Assembly (NCBI GenBank): GCA_001566295.1
Contig: KQ964247.1
Span: forward strand, 1,240,001-1,304,000
DNA: 64,000 bases
Reading direction: 5' to 3'
DNA from: Microdochium bolleyi
Taxonomy: Eukaryota; Ascomycota; Sordariomycetes; Xylariales; Microdochiaceae
Below are positions 57,281-64,000 of the stretch, one piece after another. The notes below the pieces were generated by a model, which searched no databases, was not told the DNA's origin, and was given only the letters and a program-made list of their open reading frames with translations. How positions within the stretch are numbered: position 1 is the first letter of the stretch; each line of letters opens with the position of its first letter. The translations under genes and the position numbers were made by a program.

Positions 57281-60200
57281 ATGACTACCGCAGTCGCGTC
57301 ACAGCCCCGGCAAAATACACAGCGGCCGCAACAGGGTCCATCGCCCGGGGCCTCTGCGACCGCGCAGCTGCCTGGTCGTAATCCGCCACCTGCCGAGACG
57401 CAGTCACAATCCCGACATCACGAGGGTCGCACAAACGCAGCCAATGGTGCCGCGTCTGCAGCCATGTCGTCCCGAGCGCCTGCCACGAATGGCCTGAGGA
57501 CATTCGGCTCAGGTTCGAACCGGACATCACAGTCCATGGTCTTCACTCACAACAACGGCGCCAGCTCCCGCAGCGATAGCAACGCAAGCGCCGGCCCTGG
57601 GGCTGCAGACGACGCCGGTAACCAGTCCGAAGCTAGTATTGGCGGAACGGCTGGCAAGAAGAAGCGCCTCGCCATCATCACGTCTTACGACGACTCCGAC
57701 CACGACCAGCCGAAGCGCCCCTCCCGGGCACCACTGTTGCGTTCGCAGAGCGAGCATATGGTGCGCCACGAGGAGCCCGAGTACACCGATGATGAGATTC
57801 ACGAGTGGGGGGCGCGACATGGGTTTGAGGACCATTACCAGTCCGAGGATATAATTTCACAACTAGCCAATGTGAGTATATGCGTGACAGCTCTCAATAC
57901 GCGCTCAGAGTGCCCCGCAGAACTGCTGGAGTCTTTGAAATCCTGTCTCAGGTCATCGTGTCACGAGCTTGACGGTCGAAGCCGTGGGGGTCTCGGAAGA
58001 CTGGCTTGTGCAACAAGTCACACATCTCTCCTCTTGCCACTTGGCGAGTAATTTCAAAGAGATAAGACACACTAACCCAGCTAGAATTGGTACATGTACT
58101 TTACAGACAAGCGGCACGAGACGACCGGGCACCCGAAACTACCCAGCTATGAAATCGAGGACTGGCGCATGCGCGACCGCTTAAAAACGGTCTCTGCTGC
58201 TCTCGCAGTCTGCCTCAACATCGGCGTCGAGCCCCCTGACCAGCTCAAGACGAACCCTGGCGCAAAACTTGAAGCATGGACCGACCCATTCGTCCCGCCT
58301 GCGACAAAAGCGCTCGAAACGATTGGCAAGAACCTCCAGTCCCAATATGAAAATATCTCCCTGCGGACTCGGTATAAGCAATATCTTGATCCGTCAGTGG
58401 AGGAAACCAAGCGATTCTGCATATCTCTGCGGCGAAATGCGAAGGACGAGAGGGTCCTCTTCCACTACAATGGCCATGGTGTGCCGAAACCAACCCAGTC
58501 TGGCGAGATCTGGGTTTTCAACAAGAACTACACGCAGTATATCCCGATCTCGCTCTATGACCTTCAACACTGGCTCCAGAGCCCTGTCATATTCGTCTGG
58601 GACTGCTCGGAAGCTGGCAACATCTTGAGCAATTACCACCGCTTCGTTGAGAAACACGAAGAAGAGGAAGAAGCAAATGCCGCGGCCGACTCCAATTACC
58701 AGAAGATCAATTTCAGATCGTACCTGCATCTTGCGGCTTGTGGCGCGAAGGAGAACCTTCCAACGAATCCTTTGTTGCCAGCTGATCTGTTCACGGCGTG
58801 TCTGACTACGCCCATAGAGATGACTCTGTGGTTCTTTGTCTTGCAGAATCCTCTGCGCACAAACCTGACGCCAGAAAGGGCCAAGAAACTCCCTGGCAGG
58901 TTGCAGGAGCGAAGGACACCGCTTGGAGAGCTCAACTGGATATTCACCGCCATCACAGATACTATTGCATGGACGTCGTTACCGAGACCACTGTTCCGCA
59001 AATTCTTCCGGCAAGATCTGATGGTTGCAGCTCTCTTCCGCAATTTTATACTAGCACAGCGGATCATGGTGGTTTATGGGTGCCACCCTCAATCATACCC
59101 AGCTCTACCAGATACACACCAGCATCCCTTGTGGGAGAGCTTGGATCTGGCTGTTGACCTCGCACTCTCCCAGCTTCCCATGCTGGAGAAGAAAGAGAGC
59201 GAGCACCTCGACTATGAATATCAGAGTTCGAGCTTCTTCACCGAACAGCTGACAGCTTTCGAAATCTACCTCGCGCGGGGAGACGCCATGCTGAAGAAGC
59301 CGCCGGAGCAGCTTCCTGTGGTCCTTCAGGTCCTCCTCAGTCAACAACATCGAGTCCGTGCACTGATTTTGTTGGGTAGGTTCCTCGACCTGGGCCCCTG
59401 GGCTGTGGAACTGGCTTTGAGTATTGGCATCTTCCCTTACGTCCTGAAGCTCCTGCAATCGGCTGCGGCGGAGCTCAAACCAGTCATGGTGTTTATCTGG
59501 ACTCGTATCCTGGCAGTCGACATCTCCTGTCAACCAGACCTGATCAAGGACAGTGGCTATAACTACTTCTCTCAGATCCTCAAGCCGTCCGAGGGCCTAC
59601 CGGTGGCCAATAGTGACGAACATAAGGCCATGTGCGCCTTTGTCCTGTCAATGCTCTGCAAAGGGTACAAGCCCGGACAGGTTGTCTGCAACCAGACAGA
59701 CATCATGACTTACTGTTTGGCACACCTTAAGAATGATGAGAATGTTCTGTTGAGACAGTGGGCATGCCTATGCATCAGTCAGCTCTGGCACAACCTGCCA
59801 GAAGCCAAGTGGCGGGGCATCCGCGAGAACGCGCCCCTTAAACTCTCGAGTCTTGCCAAAGACCCCTGCTGCGAAGTTCGAACGGCCCTCGTGCACGCGA
59901 TGACGACGTTCCTCGGCATACCGGACCTGACGGATGAGGTTGCGAGAATTGAGGAATCCATAGCGTGGACGCTGCTGGACATGACGAACGACGGCAGCCC
60001 CTTGGTGAGGAAGGAGATCCTAGTCTTCCTGTCACATTTCGTCCTCCGGTACGAAAACAAGTTCCTCGTGACAGCCTTCGAGCAACTGCTGGAGGAGAAG
60101 GAATACTCGCTTTTCCCTCCCAAGGACGACGGACAAGAGCAGAAGATGGGACTGCACTATGTCCGACCGGAACACCGCAATCCCGACGGGAGCATCAAGG

Positions 60201-62033
60201 CCGCCGCGCAAAGTCTGTCGCACAACACTGTGTTCGCAGCATGCTGGAAGCACATACTCGTCCTGACGGTCGACCCGCACCCGGAGGTGCAAAGCCACGC
60301 GACGGTCATCTTGGACTACGTCCACAATGTCTTGCTCACTTCGAGCACTGGAGTTCACGCTCGTGCATTGATGGACGAAATCGAGAAGCGTGCTCGGCGC
60401 ACTCGTGCTCACCGGAAACAAGCTTCCCTATCGCGAAACGCATTTGCCAACAACCCCAACGATATGGCTGCGCCTGAACCTTCCCCGGGTCTGCTCAAGA
60501 GGACGGCCAGCTATCTCTTCCCCAACATATGGACACAAGAGGACAAGATGGGACAGGGGAATCCGCCTCCTTCTCCTGGAGTCTCGCGAGCTGCTTCACT
60601 CAGGGGCCGTCCGCCCTCGATGCCACAGGAACAAGCTGATCCGCTCAGCAATTCCGCACACTACCACATCATCGACGAGCCAGTGTCCGGTGGTTTCGAG
60701 TCGCGGGACTTGGATGAGGTGCCAACCCTGCCACTGACCAGTTTGTTCTTAGACTGGTCGATCGAGTACTTCCGGGAACCACAGATGAAGCCGAGCGAGG
60801 CGGAAGAGCCTGGCAGTACAGAGTACAACGAGCGCCTGTGGAGGCGATCACGCAACGAGAACATCCTGCGTGAGACTCAGCCACAAAAGCAGTTCGCCGG
60901 CAGCCACAAATGGAACAACCAGCTCTGCATCATGAACAACGGCGCTCAGCCGGCTAAGATGACCTTCCACCAGTTTGAAGATCACTTGGCAGTCGCGGAC
61001 GACGCCAACACCGTCTACGTGTGGGACTGGAAGAAGCAAGGGAGGCTTAATCGTTTCAGCAACGGTAACCCCGAAGGATCTAAGATCATGGACATGAAGT
61101 TCATCAATGAGGACGACATCGCATTCTTGATGACGGGATCGTCAGACGGAGTGCTGAGAATATACCGAGGCTACGAATCCGACAAGACGACAGAGCTGGC
61201 CACAGCATGGCGGGCGCTTACGCACATGGTGCCCAGCAACGTCAACTCTGGCATGGTCTTCGACTGGCAGCAGGTTACCGGCAAAGTTCTCGTAGCCGGC
61301 GACGTGCGCGTTATCAAGGTGTGGTCTGCCGCCTATGAGACGTGCATCATGGACATCCCCGCGCGCTCCGGCTCCTGCGTCACGTCGTTGACGTCCGACC
61401 AGATGACGGGTAACATCTTCGTTGCCGGCTTCGGCGATGGTGCCGTGCGGGTCTTTGACACGCGCCTTCGGCCGCAGGAGTCCATGGTGAAGAAGTGGAA
61501 GGACGATTCGGACCGCCAGTGGATCCGCAACGTGCACATGCAGCGCGGCGGGCAGCGCGAGCTGCTCTCCGCGAGCCGCAACGGCAAGGTCAAGATCTGG
61601 GACATCCGGATGGACAATCCCCTGCGGACCATCCAGGCCGCACGGGAAGGGCTGCGCACAGCAAGTGTCCACGAGCACCTGCCCGTCTTCTCTGTGTAAG
61701 TTCATCTCCCACTACCCAATTCCACTCTCGCCGCTCCATCGCCCGTCCCCGTATACTATTATCCAAGGAGAAATGTCAAGCTAACATGGGAACCACACAA
61801 TGTATAGCGGCACGTCGAACCACGTCGTCAAGGTCTTCAACTTTGACGGCCACGAGCTGTCCCGCATGGAGCCCTACTCGAGCTTCCTGCAGCAGAACCG
61901 CGGCGGCGCCATCGCCGCCACGGCGTTCCACCCGCACCGCATGATCCTCGGCTGCGCGCCCCGGGGCGACCACCACATCAACCTCTTCACCTGCGCGTCC
62001 GAGAAGCCCGAGGCGTTCCTGAACGGTCTGTGA
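57281..62033 (+). CDS. KOG1: TORC1 subunit Raptor/Kog1
   Basis: Exons 57281-57871, 58085-61695 and 61808-62033 give 1475 residues. The first 190 are Ser/Gln/Pro-rich and disordered. Residues about 195-400 form the Raptor N-terminal conserved, caspase-like domain, with NWYMYFTDKRHETTG, FHYNGHGVPKP (His328) and VWDCSEAGN (Cys371). A HEAT-like helical region follows to about residue 900 (LLRQWACLCISQLW is a typical piece), then a Ser/Pro-rich linker. The C-terminal third carries WD40 repeats (VYVWDWKKQG, VIKVWSAAYE, VRVFDTRLRP, KVKIWDIRMD). Raptor recruits substrates to TOR kinase in TORC1 and couples growth to nutrients at the vacuole. The start at 57281 lies in a C-rich leader; intron 1 is 213 nt, long for this window. 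Confidence 0.94.
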
Positions 62034-62569
62034 TGAAAGAGAATCTGGTCCCTAGATAATAGAGAGACGGTGGGGAGGGGACCACCTATCGATGTGGCTG
62101 CCATTATTCTTTCTCATGGACAAACCGCTTTTGGTCTTTCTCACTGCGGTTCTCTCCCCGCCTTTTGCACCTCGAATTTTTCCAAGGGCTTTCCGTGTTC
62201 TTGCATTACACACACGGGCTTCAGCACACACCCGTGCACACATATATATATATATGTAGTCCTCTTCCAACGGGTCGCACGCACAATTTTACACATCATA
62301 ATAATCTTCAGACAGCGAGGGGTCACCGAGTGGCAGGGAGGGGATGGGCACGATGAGTGAGACGAGGCTTGCTTTTCGATTTGTATCTGAGGAAATGGGG
62401 TAAGGATTGTGGTTGGTGAGAGGAGCGATTCGTCGCAGTTGTAATTTTCATTGTTCTCTGATGGTAGATGTATGGATGAGTCTTCGTTTTGATGCCTTGC
62501 GACAGTGTACCGAGAAGCACTCCATAGCGGTCTTTTTCACTTTCATTATCGAAACTTCGCTCTTTCTGC
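62034..62569. other. Convergent 3' region
   Basis: This lies between the KOG1 stop and the CorA-type gene stop. It holds an AT dinucleotide run at 62242-62255. No gene is seen. Confidence 0.55.
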
Positions 62570-64000
62570 CTACCGTCGCCGTCGTTGTCTCCATTCCTTC
62601 GCCACGCCCGTGAAGTTGCCATCCATCCTGCTGAGATCGGTCTGAGCCCTCGCAGGGTGTGTGCGGAGCCCCAGCTCGAAGGCGTCCTGGTTCTCGGCCT
62701 TCGAGCGTCCGCGAATTTGGTCAAACCATGATCGCCACCCGATTTTGCCCGAACTATTGTCGCTGTACATATTTCTGTCTGAGCCTATTGTTGCCTCGAA
62801 CCACTTTCTACCTGCTTGCATCCACTTTTCCCACCGGTATGCATATATCAGGGAGACTCCTATGACGGCAGACGTGATGGGTATGGCCACAATCCAGAAC
62901 ATATACTGGCTCTGTTCCATGTCTCGGATGCCCTCGACGTTCATCCCGAAGAAGCTCGTCACGAAAGACCTGCCAGCCAATGTCAGATTTGAGCCCTGGC
63001 CCCTGGCACATTTTCATGCCTTCGAGTGTTGTGGTATAACTCACAGCGGTAAGAAGAGCACCGTCACGAATGTAAATACCCATATAGCGTGGTGGTCAGT
63101 CTCCTCCTGGATCTCGATGGCATGTCGCAGCCTCCGGTGCAGATCCTGGACGTGTTTCTGGTGCTCCTTGACTTGTCGCTGCCGCGATGACAACTTTCGA
63201 ATCTGGCGCTGCAGGAAGCCACTCTCCAGCTCAAAGTCCTGAACCCGCTTGTGCGTCGTGATCTGAGATGAAGACGGGTCAAGAACTCGCATCAGGTCAT
63301 TATAGAACTTCAGCTGCCAGTAGATGACCTTTTGAAGGCATCCGAGCTCATCGTCCAGAGCAACAATATGGGGGAAGAGGCCTTTGCAAGGTCGGCTGCT
63401 GATCTGGGAGTGCAGATAGTTCGTGTACTCCCGGTACATCCTGTGAACGTCGACATGTGTCTTGGACATTGTCATGATGCGACGCGTAGTGAGACCACTA
63501 GCAAGGATTGCTATCAGGAAATGGGGTTGCGTCGGTGTCAGCATAAACGATCCGTTCTTGTGACCTGCCTCGCTCGAGACCATGATTCCAACCATGGCTT
63601 GCTCCGTCAGCTCGAGTATTTTGGCGCGGTCAAGTGTGAGCCTTGAGGAGTACATGACTTTCTCTCCCTGGAGGAAATGGATCACGTTCTCTGCAGAAAG
63701 GGCCTGCATGGTAAACCCTATCTTGCGTGCGGTGTAAGCATACATGATGAATATGCGTTCGAACGCCGTGACGAGATGCTCCTCAATTCGATTGTCATGT
63801 CGGCCTAGAACAGCCACCCCTTCGTGGATCTCCCTTGCTCGGTCCAAGATCTCGTTGATGGCGGTTACCAGCGTGCGCAGGACGGAGGTGACGATGTGGA
63901 GACGGGTTTCTAGCAGCACTTCGGTGGCTGTCGTTAGCCAGAGTTCGTAGTTTCTGGGTCCGTTTCTGCCAAAGTGCTTCTTTCTCAAGTGTCTGTGACC
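62570..64000 (-). CDS. CorA-type Mg2+ transporter, partial at window end
   Basis: Two exons are visible, 64000-63045 and 62969-62570, giving 451 C-terminal residues. The frame is open to the window edge with no start codon, so the N-terminus lies outside. A long helical cytosolic part is followed by a first membrane helix (HAIWVFTFVTVLFLPLSFVT), the signature GMN motif in SFFGMNVEG, and a second helix (FWIVAIPITSAVIGVSLIYA). This two-helix plus GMN layout defines the CorA family of pentameric Mg2+ channels. The intron falls just inside the first helix (donor GTGAGT). The C-terminal tail of about 85 residues is hydrophilic and ends in an Arg run. Plasma-membrane or vacuolar location cannot be told from the sequence. 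Confidence 0.85.

Noticed and set aside
1..64000. tRNA, rRNA, CRISPR or transposon sequences
   Set aside because: I scanned by eye for tRNA T-loop words, long terminal repeats and transposase or reverse transcriptase motifs and saw none that held up. A tRNAscan or repeat search would be needed to exclude them.

Overview
The window is eukaryotic nuclear DNA from a filamentous ascomycete (Pezizomycotina, most likely a Sordariomycete). The support is: genes split by short introns (about 55-145 nt) with GTRAGT-type donors and CAG/TAG acceptors, moderately GC-rich exons, long pyrimidine-rich leaders, and a fungal gene repertoire (Zn2Cys6 regulator, TRI12-type exporter, Tea1 kelch protein, spore-type catalase). 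Exon models below were built by hand; each model joins in a consistent reading frame. I ran no alignment or database search, so family names rest on recognised motifs.

Layout. 1-10 kb: a TRI12-type MFS exporter (+), a weak hypothetical gene (-), an F-BAR/RhoGAP protein of the Rgd1 type (+) and a small ER protein of the Asterix/PAT family (-). 13-18 kb: Mediator subunit Med12/Srb8 (+). 21-32 kb: a gene-poor stretch with several secreted products: a 55-residue secreted peptide (+), a vacuolar PQ-loop transporter (-), an S1/P1 nuclease (+) and a secreted protein with QQGGNNGG repeats (+).

34-44 kb: four genes all on the minus strand form a plausible aromatic-degradation cluster. They are a Zn2Cys6 regulator, a salicylate-hydroxylase-like FAD monooxygenase, a dienelactone-hydrolase-like/SnoaL-like fusion and a secreted intradiol ring-cleavage dioxygenase. 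Hydroxylation to a catechol, ring opening and lactone processing are consecutive steps in known aromatic catabolism. The substrate here is unknown, and the secreted location of the dioxygenase means the four proteins need not form one linear pathway.

45-64 kb: the cell-polarity protein Tea1 (-), a divergent catalase with unusual active-site residues and a long C-terminal tail (-), the TORC1 subunit Raptor/Kog1 (+) and the 3' part of a CorA-type Mg2+ transporter (-) that runs off the window end.

The main points for a second look are the aromatic cluster, the divergent catalase, the apparently nucleophile-less hydrolase fusion, the tiny secreted peptide, and a recurring TACGGAGTA/TACTCCGTA palindromic motif that I saw only in intergenic DNA.
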